DNA from: Helicocarpus griseus UAMH5409
Lineage: Eukaryota > Ascomycota > Eurotiomycetes > Onygenales > Ajellomycetaceae
Length of the DNA: 64,000 nucleotides
Reading direction: 5' to 3'
NCBI GenBank assembly: GCA_002573585.1
Contig: PDNB01000009.1
Location: 186,001 to 250,000, forward strand
In this document: piece by piece, positions 1-11,781 of the stretch
How the letters are laid out: the number at the start of each line of letters is the position of its first letter
Numbering within the stretch: position 1 is the stretch's first letter
The notes under the pieces: model-generated
The model's input: only the letters and a program-made list of their open reading frames with translations
Told to the model about the DNA's origin: nothing
Databases searched by the model: none
Translations under genes and position numbers: made by a program

Positions 1-2383
1 CCCCCCTTCCACCTCCCTCCGCAACCTCAAATCCCCTCCACCCCCCTCACCAGCCCTAACCCACTCTCTCGGCAACTCCATACTCCGATTAACCCTCCCC
101 CCAGGCGTCAACGGCACATCCACCCGACTCCGCCCCCTCATCCCTTCCTCAAACTCCCTCTCAGCCACATGCAACCGCTCAAAATAATCATCCAGTCCCG
201 CACCAGGCTCATGAGCCTCGGCGGGTACGATGCTCGTGTAGTCTGGCGGGGGCGTGGGGAGTGGTGGGGGTGGGGGAAGGTCTTCGAAGGATGGAGGGGC
301 GAAGGAGGGGGTGCGGAGGAGGTGGAGGGGGCGGGTTAGGTGGCCTGGGGTATCATCGTTGTTGGTGATGGGATGGAGCGGTGGGGAGAAGGGGGTTGGC
401 GAGGAGGTGGTGGGCATGTGGGCTTGGGCAGGGAGAGCGAGGCTGCCGGAGCTGTCGGTGAGGCTGCGGGTTATGGAGGGGTCTGAAGTGGCGGTGGCGG
501 GAGGGGTGTCTGCGTCTGCGTCTTCTTTGGCGATTTTGCAGCCGCAGTAGAGATTTCGCGAGGGTTGGAGGGGTTGGGAAGGGGAGGAGTAGGCGGGGAG
601 GTAGAGGTTGGATTGTGCGGCGAGGCAGGACATGATGTGGAAGGGGGAGTCAATGGAGATTTCGAAATGGCGGCGTTTGGAGAGGTCGTCGCCGTCCGGG
701 CGGGAGAGGCGGAGGACGATCTATATTTTGATTTTGTTGTTTAGTTATATCCAACTTTTGTTTACTGTACGGGTGGGTTGTTAAAATATAACATACTTTG
801 ATCCAATGATTGATTTGAAGACTCTCGTGCGTGGTGTCAAAATGCAGCGAGCGACTGTTATCTTTCTTCTTCATCTCTTCACAAGTGGGGAGCTGTACAT
901 TGAACTCCATCTCGGTCGGGCCCGCCTCAAAGTCCGTCTCCAAATCTCCCAGTAAATTGTTATTACGTGGGTTGACATATTCAATCCCCTCTGCCGCCGC
1001 CCGTCGCGCATCATATGCGACTCCTCCACCAGCAGTCACTCTGCAAACGCTACCGGGAAACGCGCTCTGACTCTGGCATTCCGCGCGCTTCTCGAACAAT
1101 AGCACCTTTTTGTTCCCATCAAGTCTACGATCGATCTTGTTATTTGCAACCACCTGCATGTTTTCCGTGACAAAGACCTTGATGCGATGGCATGTTACCT
1201 TGGCCAACGGCGTAAGCTTGAAAGCAATAGGCACCTGCCCGCCCAGCGGGAAAGATTTGCCCGAAATGATGATGTCGTAGTGTAGCTGGTCTTCCCACGT
1301 GCGTGAAATAGCTATGGGCTCGACGTGTTCCAGGGAGCCTTCGGCGGGGGCGCGGATGAATGGGACCTCCCGGTGGCCGAGGAGGTTGGGACGGAATGCG
1401 CCCGCCCGTTCGACGCTTGCTGTTAATGTGTATTTTACCCATCCTGCGATCGAATTGATGCTCTCCGAGTACCGCGAGGAAATCGGGAGCTCGAAATTAT
1501 AGCAGTACTCGCCGGGGGGGAAGAGTTTGTAGCCCCGCGATGCTACACTTGGTCCTCCGTGGGATGTTTCGCCCTTTCCAAAGCTCCGTGAGTAACTCGA
1601 ATTGAGTGATAGTCTCTTGGCCTCCTTGGGCATGCTCGCTAGACTCGTAGATGAACCCGATTTGGCGAGCGCTTCAATTGTCGAAGTTGCTAGCTCCTTC
1701 GTAGTCACCGCCGGCGTTTTGAGCCGCATATGGTCTGCCCCGTGGCTATGTTCAGCGGCGGGAAGTTGCGCATTGAATAGCATCCAAGTATGATTCATTA
1801 TCGTATGTTGCTCGTGAAGCTGGCTTTTCTTGTGCGATAACCCTAAAAAGAGTCAAATTAGTATAAAGGTCTTGGGATGGGAGATATCCTAGGCAAATGT
1901 TGACTACCCTCTGGCCAGTTTGTCTGCCCCAAGCCTTTGAAATTCAAGGAGACCTTCTTGATCTTTGCAGACTTGGACAACCTCAACCGTAGAGTTCCCC
2001 TAAGAATCGAAGTCTTTCTTGCATCTAGGTCATTGCGCTCAAACCCTTCAAGGAACAGAACCGGCTCCGCCAGACATATTGAAACGGTAATGCCATTCGA
2101 CGTGGCAACTATTTGCTCATTCCGCAATATTGAAAGCGGCGGTGGCGGCGCATCTTGAATAGGAATGTTGCAGGAGTCCACCAGCGATGTTGGACGGCTC
2201 CGCGACGAGCGGCGTGTGGGTGAAATTGAGTCTACAGACTCAGCAGTGTTCCCTGCCGGGGTTGCCCTGTTCAACAACATATCCCCATACTCCGCGGGAA
2301 GGGAGATAGAAAACGGCCGGCTACTTCTAGTCCTCCGTGATATCGTAGGCGGACGCGAAAGGTCTTGCGTAGGTGAAGCGGTT
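1..2383 (-). CDS. Arrestin-like trafficking adaptor (ART family), C-terminus cut by window edge
   Basis: An arrestin-domain protein of the fungal ART type, which links membrane transporters to the Rsp5/Nedd4-type ubiquitin ligase for endocytosis. Three exons are visible on the minus strand: about 2383-1908, 1842-797 and 720-1. The first carries the arrestin N-domain (a segment ending FKGLGQTNWPEG), the second the rest of the N-domain and most of the C-domain (FPPGEYCYNFELPIS, then ELQ-like strands ending NHWIK). The third finishes the C-domain (CLAAQSNLYLPAY) and runs into a proline-rich tail. That tail has a PPPDY sequence near 215-245, a good PPxY ligase-binding motif. Reading frame stays open upstream of the ATG at 2280, and a pyrimidine-rich CTCCTCCTAG at about 2384-2393 looks like an acceptor, so a short first exon probably lies further up. 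The tail runs off the left edge. Confidence 0.85.
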
Positions 2384-2399
2384 CTAGGAGGAGAGAGAC

Positions 2400-5300
2400 A
2401 AAGAAAGCGCTTCGCGTTCTCTCGAGGCCACGCCAGGGTAGCGGTATGTGCAGAAGGTCTCTGCTAATATAGACGCAGCAGTGGCGATAGGGCTGGGCGA
2501 AATATCGGAAGACAGTGGAAGCCGGCCAAACAAACAATATAACTTAACCAAGTTATCCGCTTCGGGATACGGCAACCAAGGGGGTGCGTGGGTTTAGAGA
2601 GGGGCGAAGTTGGAAAGCTACAGCGAATGTCAGAAAAGAACGAGCGCGCGGCCAACCCATTGTTCCGCCAAAGTTAAGCGGGCGTGAAAGAGGTCAGAGG
2701 GGGGGATATCAAGTATAAAAAGGGGGTTTGGTTATGGGCGGCGGCAGAGTTGCTGCCGAAGTCTCGCGAGGCGGAAATGCCTTGGTTGACGTAATGCCGC
2801 CCATAGTCGTCTTGGCCACCACACTTCTGCACACAACATTCAACAACAACAAGAAGCATACTGGAATTGAAAGCAATTAAAGGAGGCAAGTTGTATCTAT
2901 ATTTGGAAAGACGATGAGAAGATTTATTGTTACTCACCCGAGGAGATTCGTGATTCAAAACTTCAAAGTTCCCAGCAATTGGACAGGGGATAGCACGAAC
3001 ATCGAAAGGAAGCCGGCTATCGGGACGTCGTCTGGCAGCGGAATACTCTCGGTCAATAATCAACTCTATTCTGCAATTGGCGAAACAAGATGCAGAGAGA
3101 CTTTAGGTATTCCACGGGTCTGGGTTGTCGGCCGGCTGTCAAAAGACTTGCAGGAAAGGAATTGACATCAGAGGTTGGAGAAACAAAAAGAAGGACTGTG
3201 TTTCAGCTGGCAAGTACAGACAAAGTACCAAGACCGAGAGGAATCAGGCAAGATATCTGTGCATCTGATGAATCAATCAATCGACACACAGGGGTATGGA
3301 GATCCTGGGGGCTAACTTTAGTTGCTGCACCGCGCCCTGTTTCGTGGGTGGACCCCCAAATCGCCATCCCAACTAACGAAAACATCGAGGGACTAGCCCG
3401 TGGCCGGTGTGGCCAGTTCGGCGATCAGGGCTCGGACCGTTGTTTTGGTCTTGATACTATGGCTATTCCTTTGAATCCTGTCGCTTTGCTTTTGCATCTG
3501 ATTTTAGTTCTGCCGAGCGTATAGGTCCAGGATTCGTCTGTTTTTTTGGGGAAGTATTGCATGTGCACTATTGCCTTCTTTTTCACTAACACTACTGATT
3601 TCCGGTGTTCTCATACAGCTAACTACTAGTGACCAGAACTCTGGGTTCAAGAGTCAGTTGACACCACGCGAGGCATGTATGCATATCGTGGCAGCGTGTT
3701 TCCTGGTAGAAACCATGGTTTGCCCAGCGCCGTGCTTCTGGAATCTGGTAAAGTGTCAGCTGCGAGAGGCTGTGTTAGCAAGTCACCTACGCAGTATATT
3801 TACAAACATTCCTAACGCTAGTACACCGTGAGTTGGTGTCAGGATAGGATGTGGGTTTGTTGTGTTGGCCACTAATGCGGTCTGACTCTGCTTTATGCCA
3901 GTCCATGAACGCCGATGTTGGTCCAGAAGAAGACTGAGATGGCAATTTCCAGAGAAACTCTTGTTTCTTGCTTTATTATCTATGAAATATGTAAGTTTCT
4001 CTTTTCTTTTTAGCAATTGAAAAAGCAAAATTGTAACCATACCTCCAAGTTCGATACCAGCAACTTGGTTACTTCGTATGTGCTTTTCTTTTGTCTGAGT
4101 GGGGTACATAATCGTCATTCCCGCAGTGCTGTTCGAGACTCTCGTCTGCACGATGACAACAATAATAATGACAACATCATCTCTGCAGCTTAATTACGTT
4201 CATCTGCCTCGCTAGCCTGCAAAATTTTCTTGCCGCGGGAACTAGTTATCAAAATTGAGGGCGGCCAAGGTCCTCTGCAGCAGGAAAAAAGAAAACATGA
4301 AAATCAAGGATAGGCCGGGCTTTCATAACATTCCAAGTTATTCACACATTACCAAGTGTTGCTAATTTTATGCCGGCGCACCTCGGCTTTCCTTCCTGCT
4401 TCATTCTCCGCGCGGAGTTAGCCTCCTTCATTCCTTGCGACGGGGTTTATATTGCTGCTGGCGGCGCTACCCTAGAAGAGATTTCCAAGTCTCGCCATGG
4501 ACTCTAGAGAAGCCGTTCTATTGGATCTCTTGATAATTCCACCGTAAACCTGCGTCTATTCGTGGACTGACAAAGCATGATGAGGAGTTCATTTTCCAGA
4601 GACAGAGCACCTATTGAATGGGCTCTCAGCCATATAAAACCCCGGCTGTCTTCCCTAAATAGCGAAAAGCTCACGCGGAAACTTCTCTTCATTCCCAATA
4701 CCATCACATCCCCCACATCATGTCCATAACTTTTGCTTTTACATCCGGCTCCTTCAAGAAAGATCCCAGAAAGCTTTCGCCATGAGTCCACAGCTCCGTG
4801 TTGGTTTTATTTTGGCCAACTTGAAAACGACACTTCCAACCCAACTGGCCAATAATTCTGTTCGTTTCAGAAACTGCTGTGCAACGGACCCCGGGATAAG
4901 GTGGTGCTTGAGAAGCGGGTACAAGGATATTCACAATGACCCTTATATCAATCCATTCGTTTTCAACTAATGTGGTTTCCGTACTAACCTTTCCATGAAG
5001 AGGTTGGATTTTCGAGCTTCTCATCTGAGTTGTTCCCTTCTCTAGATAGAAGAATGATCATTGTTACATGTCATCTTATCTGTGCAACTTCCGGGAAGGT
5101 GAAGACACATAAACAGCATGGGAGATCGAAGGGGTTCAAGCACAATCATACTGCTTTTTGGAAGACTAACTTGAATGGAGGACGCACTTGAGTACGCCTC
5201 GTGCGACCCTGAAGAAGCTAGCTGTTTTGTCAAGGAAATGAGCTAGTTCGGCATTCCTGACATCCCCCAAGCAACTGGAGACTGACAATGAGAAAGGTTT

Positions 5301-6282
5301 TGAATATTTTGGGCGAGGACAGTGCCATCCTATTCATCCCAAGGCTTAGAGGCAGCCAAACAAGAACCCCGTAACATCCTCGATGCTGCTAATTCCGTCG
5401 ATGGTGCTAAAGTTGAGAGTTCCACAAAGAGAGCCTTTCCTGTCAATGTTTATAGTAGTATAATGAAGAAAGCCTCCCAATGTTTTTCCTATTCGACTGT
5501 ACACAGTACTATCAAAACTTGAATATCTGCAACCCAGAATCAAGAGGCCCGCATCATCGCTATCATTGATATACTAATGATGAACTAAGTGAAAATTCGG
5601 AGCACCATTCCCACGTACATAGGGATTAACGTCTATTTTCTGGTGGTTGTTATATAGGGGCGCTGGAAAGCTGCCTCTGGTATTCAACAGATGTGAGTAC
5701 GGATGTGGTATCTACTAATATTAGTTGGCGAGGAAAGACACCTTGACGACTGGGGTAATGGCTTTGCTGTACATCATGTACTTGGTCTCTGGCCTATTGA
5801 AATATATCGATGATATCTAAGAATAAGAAGAGCAATAGAGAATGCTGTACGTTAACGGTCGAAGCAGGCAAACTCGCCAAGCCAATTCGGCGGAGGGAGG
5901 CGTAGTTGATATGACGTTGCCACTCATTATTGAGTGAGTCACTTTCTTCCCAAGTCGGCATATCATTCGCTGCCTTCGGCCATCGCACAATCCCTTATAT
6001 TGAGCATTTGAGCACCACCGACTAGCGAAGTAAGCTGCCATAACCTCAGGGTTGGTACGTCTTTCGGGACTTTCCATTTTCAGGCCTCGGTCTGCTTCGC
6101 TTTTTGCTGCGTTCGATGACCAGAGTTCGAGTCGCGGATGCAGCTTTTTATTCGAATCGTTAAACACTATCTTTCATTTTCCGTCTCTAATTTTTTTTAC
6201 TAGTCATCTCTCAAGCATCTTTATGTATTTCGGATTATGGATTATCGAATAGACTATCAGCTTAATAAGTGAACCATCAAGT
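2400..6282. other. Gene-poor stretch, about 3.9 kb
   Basis: Several open frames of 60-144 codons occur on both strands, for example at 2674-3063, 3090-3524 and 4704-5024. None shows a recognisable domain, a good multi-exon structure or a signal peptide I could defend. The part nearest 2400-2900 is probably promoter and leader of the arrestin gene. I see no transposon ends, tRNA or tandem array here. Confidence 0.5.
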
Positions 6283-7108
6283 CTACATCGATGCCTTGAG
6301 ATCCTTGAAGGCATCAGCGCTTCCTCCGAGATATCTCTCCTCTGCCGTCTTCCAGTTGATAACCGACCATATATTATCAACATAAGCAGCCTTCCCATTT
6401 TGATACTGTTCGGGATAGAGAATGTCAATATCAACCCGAGAGAAGCATGAAGAGGAGTTGAAAGAAAAAACAACGGGTGAAGAAAATAGAACCCTGAAAT
6501 AGCCTTACCTGCAGATAATACGCATGCTCCCACATATCAACGCCAAAAATAGGCACCTGGTCCTTCCCGACAATATCCTGATCCTTGGTCGTGACAATGG
6601 CCAGCGGCCCCTGGTTCCCCTGCCGAACCAGCCATCCCCATCCACTACCTTGAATTCCCAGCAATGCCTCGTTGAATTTAGATCGGAATACATTCTTGTC
6701 CTCTCCCCATTGTTTCTGGATTGCTTCCCATAACTTTGGTGCAGCCTCAGTCCGGGTCTCGGGTGTCTTAGGGGGCGCGAGGTTTTTCCAGAACAGCGAG
6801 TGGTTGATATGTCCGCCCGCATTGAAGTTTATTACTGGCTGCAGGGCAAGCTGCCCGGGAAGGTTCCCCGTGGCTATAGCTGCGGATTGATCTTTGAGTG
6901 CTTTGTTGAGGTTCGTCACGTAGGTGTTGTGGTGCTTGGAATGGTGTAGCTCCATGATCTGAGCGGAGATGGCGGGCTCGAGCGCCTGGGAAATGAAAAT
7001 GTTTAGTATGTTGTTCAGTTCCAAGGCAGTTGTTATGAGGCAAAAAAGGGGACTGTCGCTTACATTGTAGGCATAGGGAAGGGATGGAAGAGAGTATGTC
7101 TGAGCCAT
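6283..7108 (-). CDS. Manganese/iron superoxide dismutase without mitochondrial presequence
   Basis: Converts superoxide to hydrogen peroxide and oxygen. Exons 7108-7064, 6985-6509 and 6405-6283 give 214 aa. The N-terminal helical domain has the metal-ligand segment ELHHSKHHNTY (first His about residue 29) and a second ligand in GGHINHSLFW. The C-domain has the DMWEHAYYLQY signature with the Asp and His ligands, the last Tyr coming from exon 3. The protein begins MAQTYSLPSLPYAYN, directly at the conserved start of the mature domain, so there is no mitochondrial targeting extension. A cytosolic Mn-SOD, of the kind some fungi carry next to the mitochondrial one, is the likely reading. Introns of 78 and 103 nt have clear GTAAGC/CCAG and GTAAGG/ACAG borders. 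Confidence 0.93.
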
Positions 7109-7706
7109 GGTTGACGCGGGCTGGGTGAACTAACTTCTGAAGCTGGGGTAAAGGGGTACAAACTGATTATGGATTCAACGAGAAATATGTTAAGAAACTG
7201 GCCTACAATATCCAACGGGTGCGAGTGGCCCGGCTTATCAACCATGCACGACATATGTATGCTACTACTGCGATTATCCTGTTTGGGATCGTGTTGGGGT
7301 ATGATGCAGTTACATCTCCAAGGTCCTCAGTAAAAACGGCTTGAATAATCTGCTCAGCTTACCCACTCGATCTACAATAGAGTTCGGAAACATGCTCAAA
7401 CCTTCTTAATATATCTCAAATGAGCCTAGATTTCCCCTCCATATCGGATTTGAGTTAAGGAAAGGCCGTAGGATAAAGATGTCGTTATATAAAGGGATTT
7501 ATCTCCTTGGATTGCTAACTGCCTGGTAGCTACATCAGTAACCATAGCACTACCAACTTCATATTAATACCCCTCTCTCCCAGCAAGCACAGCGTACATT
7601 ACCTATACTTCCAGTCATTCATTCATTTAGTCATCCATCCATTCATTTATTTATCCCTCCGCCGCATATTGAAAACACGAAAGGCCACGAAACAACTCAG
7701 ACGAAT
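7109..7706. other. Intergenic between divergent SOD and unknown gene
   Basis: This is the shared upstream region of the SOD gene (minus) and the small gene starting at 7707 (plus). Near 7615-7665 there is a pyrimidine-rich, CATT/CATC-repetitive leader-like stretch. No other feature is recognised. Confidence 0.4.
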
Positions 7707-8297
7707 ATGTGCAACGGCTTTTCCTCTAGAATCAGCCAAGGGGGTGCCACAGCCTTCCTTCGTCCCCTGAGCACATACGACAATGAGCCCAAAAGCAACG
7801 ACACCATATTCGACTACCAAGTCACTCTCCATGAAGATCCCACTGCAAGAGCCGACGGGATCCATCTGAGCATTAGTAAACCACTCGACGACCAAGCAGA
7901 GCCAACTCAAATCCAGCCCTCCCCTGTCGAAGCCTTCCGGTCCTACTGGGTTGAAATACAGTAAGTTTATCTGCCTCTCCACCACTTTCCAACTGTATAC
8001 CTATGACTGACTTGGAAACCGTGTCTTAGCCCGGATGGCGACCTAACCCCTTCAAAATCCCGCGATGCGCTTCCGCCACTCCACCGCTTCCCTCTTCAGA
8101 ACCTAACATCACCACAAAATCTCGAATTCTCGCCAACAGCAGCTCTGGCAAGCATCAATCTTATTCCAGGTCAGACGAAAAGTAACGCGAAGAGGTTACG
8201 ACTCGACGCATGCGAAACAGGCGTGATTGGGCGACGAATGTCAGTTGTCGATGCGACGGGGATGAGGGTGGCGGAGGGTGTAATTGGGTGGAACTGA
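7707..8297 (+). CDS. Small conserved-looking protein of unknown function
   Basis: Two exons, 7707-7960 and 8030-8297, joined across a 69-nt intron with GTAAGT and TCTTAG borders. The joined frame encodes 173 aa and stops at TGA 8295. The protein is hydrophilic, with no signal peptide or membrane segment. It has a basic patch (KSNAKRLRLDACETGVIGRR) near residue 140 and a C-terminal part with alternating hydrophobic residues. I recognise no domain. Intron borders that keep the frame and the coding-like composition on both sides support it as a real gene; the function is open. Confidence 0.6.
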
Positions 8298-9468
8298 GTC
8301 TCGGCGGAGCGGAGCGGGAAACTGTGGGTCCTGAGCGAATATGAGAGTGTTTTGAATTCCGCGGGCTTGGCAACGGCGTTTATTGGATGTGCTTTTTGGT
8401 TTTATTACTGGGCTAGCTTACTTGCAGCGCATTCTGTCTCTTATTTTAATTCCCTATGGCTCTTTTGATTCTCTGCGAGGAAAGACTTCGGTGTAGTTAC
8501 CAACTGGGAACAGCTTCGTTCATAGCACAATAGATATCTTTAATTCCAGTTAGCTCAAGCATACCTGGTAAAGGTCAAAGATTTCTTTGAATTGAGAAAA
8601 ATTGAGTTACCAGCTTTCTCTCTTGGATATTAAGAGTACAAGTGGAATTTGGTAGCGCAATCAAAGATAGCACGTAGATTTGAGTTTTGTATTTCTCCCG
8701 TCTTGTCTTGATGATTGAAAAAAGAGAAGGGGAAAAAATTTAATTTAAATCAAATGAAGCAACTAAGAACAAAACTAAGACGGCCTTTCAAGTCTATCAA
8801 AAAAAACATAAAAAATATAGTTCCAACTCTACTTATGTCAGAGGTAGAATGTGAGTTGAAGACTTCTCTAGTCTCTGGATTACAAAATGAGTGATGATTC
8901 ATTGACTTCATTAATATTACAAGTTATAATCACTATATTTTTGACTGGCTTTTCGAAAAAAAAAGTCAAAGAGGAAAAAAAAGATGATTGCTTCAAAGAA
9001 ACAGAGCGCTTGAGTTGCCTGATCACTTTTTTCCGTCGTCATCTTCATTCATCGATGCAAGGACTCCACTCTCCGTATTGTGAACAATTTAGCTTTGGCG
9101 GGAGCTTGACGAATTGTGGGACATCAAACTGATTATGGTTCGATCACTTAAGCTTATTTATTAGTGCAAACCTTAATATATCAATCCGTCTGCGTAAAAA
9201 ATGGATTCACCCAAGGGGTCCCTTCAACTTTCCATGATAAACAAAACAGAAATGTCAAATTTCAAACTAAACTACTTGCAAAAAGAATATCTTTGTATGT
9301 TTTTAAAATCTTCACCTCAATAACGGACTACTTTGAAGCGTATTAGTGTTTACTGTACTAGCTTTTCACTACTAATGTGTTCGCAAAACCTGTCATTAGT
9401 AGCGATAACTACGATCCGTCTAGAAGTAGATACTAAAATTCGTAAATTAGTTAATAAAATCCCCCAAT
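8298..9468. other. AT-rich intergenic region
   Basis: Markedly AT-rich compared with its flanks, with many A-runs (for example around 8730-8830 and 8955-8985). Short open frames are present but none resembles a protein family. No inverted ends or target duplications were found by eye. It separates the SOD region from the first cluster gene and could be decayed repeat sequence. Confidence 0.4.
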
Positions 9469-10779
9469 TTAATGAACACGAGGGCCAGTCAGACCCCATT
9501 TCAACCGCGCCACACCACCAATTCCTACTATCCATAGCTCGTCATAGTTGGGCCCAACCCATTGCATATTCATCGCCGTAAAGTTTGTCTGCACTCTAAG
9601 CAGCGGCACACCATACTTGTCTAAAACATCAACTCCACGACCTGTTGCCGTAATAACCATCCCGTTCTCAGCGACCTTTAGACCATCAACCGCATACTCC
9701 AAGGCATGGTAAATCGGTCTTTTGTTTAGCAATGTTCTCTTGTCAGGAGTCACGTCGAAAGCGTATAAGGTGCGCTTTCCCGTGCTATTGTAAAACAGCG
9801 GGATAACTGGTTGAACGTTTTCGTCGATTATGGCGATTGCAGAACCCGTATCGCTGAGATATAGCGTCTTTTCGTCAGGAGAGAAATTTATCCCGTTCGG
9901 TTGAACTAGTGTGTCCTCCACAATTTGAACAACGCCGGTCTCGGGATTGAATTTATAGGAGGCCGTTCCTAGCTGTGGTGCGACTATGCTTGTTTGATCG
10001 GGCCAAGAGTACTCTGGTTCAAAATCCCGGCGTTAGTCCGCTTGTTAGCTAGTTACCGGTGTCTTAATGAAATGAAAGGAGAAAGCCATACGGGGATCTG
10101 TGAACCAAATATTCCCATCCGAATCAATATCCAAGTCATCGCACATGTTGAAGAAATAACCGTAGTAATTATTCAACAATGTTTCCGACTTCCCACTGCG
10201 AGGATCCAGTTTGATAATCCCTGGGCGATAATGTTTGCCATCAACTGTATCATTTAGCCCCCCAGAACAGAAAATAATGGATCCGTTGCGATACCGGGAA
10301 CCACTGGGCGCATATATCGGTGGATTTGCAGTTTTCTCCGAGAGCGTCGGTGGTTCGGCCGCTAGATTCACGACTAGCTGCGGCAGATAGTCCTTCTGAA
10401 GCCGGGTAAAGTATAGCTCGTTGGTCGTCGGCACATAAACGGGTGCCTCATGTGGTTGCATAGGTATTTCAAACATAAATTCCAGCTGCGGCTCCTTGCC
10501 TAGAATTCCTGGGGCAGCTTGTCTATCCCATACCACGAAGGTGGCATTCGCTACATCGCTGAAGGAAGGATCATCTGGAACGGAAGTAGATCCGTATGTG
10601 TCGGCATCGCCCATGACGTTTCGAACGCGGCGGATGAAATTTCCAGGCATCACCGAGCCATAGCGGTCTATACAGACCACATCGGGAGTGGAATATCCTT
10701 CACAAGGAGTAACTAGACTTGACGCCTGTGCTGCTGTGATAGAAACGAGACTAGCTGCCTGAAGAAATATACTCTTCAT
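9469..10779 (-). CDS. Secreted SMP-30/gluconolactonase/LRE-like beta-propeller
   Basis: A six-bladed propeller protein of the SMP-30/gluconolactonase superfamily, whose members are metal-dependent lactonases or esterases. Exons 10779-10092 and 10013-9469 are joined over a 78-nt intron (GTATGG...CCAG) and give 410 aa. A signal peptide is visible (MKSIFLQAASLVSITAAQASS), so it should enter the secretory route. Family hallmarks include FNMCDDLDIDSDGNIWFTDP near residue 220, corresponding to the usual metal-site loop, and LVQPNGINFSPDEKTLYLSD near residue 265, the usual PNG..FSPD..LY.SD signature. It heads a run of probable biosynthetic genes and points the same way as the amidotransferase beyond it. 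A lactone-opening or lactone-forming role is possible but is inference; cluster membership is uncertain because it lies at the edge. Confidence 0.85.
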
Positions 10780-11781
10780 TGCGCCTGCAATGGGGTGGTG
10801 TCTTTCCAGATCCTGTTTCTAGATATCTTGACAGCCGGTTCCCCTTTGGTTGTGATACGATGTAAAGCAAGAAAATTTAGAAATTTTGTAGCTGGGAATC
10901 CATAAAACGAACAGCCGTTTCGTTATGCAATTCAAGAACTACAAGAATCAACAGGTAAGAAAGGTGATATCACGGGTCGATTGCAACTGAGGGGTTGAGA
11001 GGTGCACAAATGTGCTTTCTTCCTGAAACCTGTTACAAGCCCATTATTGACTCGGCAAGGAATATGCCTTCATCGTGTTCTCGGGGTTCCCGATTTGGCT
11101 GTTTCCGTATCTCAAGGCCTGTCATTATGTACCCTGGCATATATTATCTAAAACCAAGGAGTTGGCTCTAAATCCTAAATTTAGATTGGATTGTATGGTG
11201 CCTGCTATGATCCCATCCCTTTATTCTGGAACATAACAGAATGCGAGCAGTTTAGTAAGAATCCATAGCAATCACAATCCTAATGTCGAGATCTGGCACA
11301 GTGGAAATGCACGTCCGTTATCGATCCCAGCTCAAAAATGTGGCGACTTCCAATGACGTGCCTGGAGCGAGGCATAGCCTTCCTTGGCGGATGGTAACCC
11401 GTTCCCAGTGGAACAGAGTCCGTATTTACTTCAACCTGCACAGACTACTATTCTATATGATAAGCAAAGGACTTCTAGCAGCAGGTTGGTGTATATGTCG
11501 GTCTGTTCCCGCTAACAATCGTGCCTAGGTTGGATAAACGACTGCTTGATATGCTCGCTTAGTGGGATTCTATCACAGCGCGATAATGCCTTTTCTTTCC
11601 TACCGTTGAAAACAACCGAAGCTGTACCTTGTCGGATATACCTTACACCAAACTGTAGTTGTCCTAAACATATATTTATTAAAATGACGTGCGCTAATAA
11701 AACCCGAACCAGTAACTTAGCCAGACCGCCAGGCCGAATGCAGTGACTGGTGCAAAAGAACCACGTTCTAAACAACCCCCC
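10780..11781. other. Intergenic, 1 kb
   Basis: Contains the promoter of the SMP-30-like gene and the 3' flank of the amidotransferase gene. No coding sequence, RNA gene or repeat is recognised. Confidence 0.45.

Noticed and set aside
2674..3063. 129-codon open frame, minus strand
   Set aside because: No domain, no splice partners and overlapping frames on the other strand.
3090..3524. 144-codon open frame, plus strand
   Set aside because: Composition is not protein-like and no family is recognised; probably chance.
4504..5024. Overlapping 95- and 106-codon frames, minus strand
   Set aside because: They cannot be joined into a recognisable protein and have no signal or domain.
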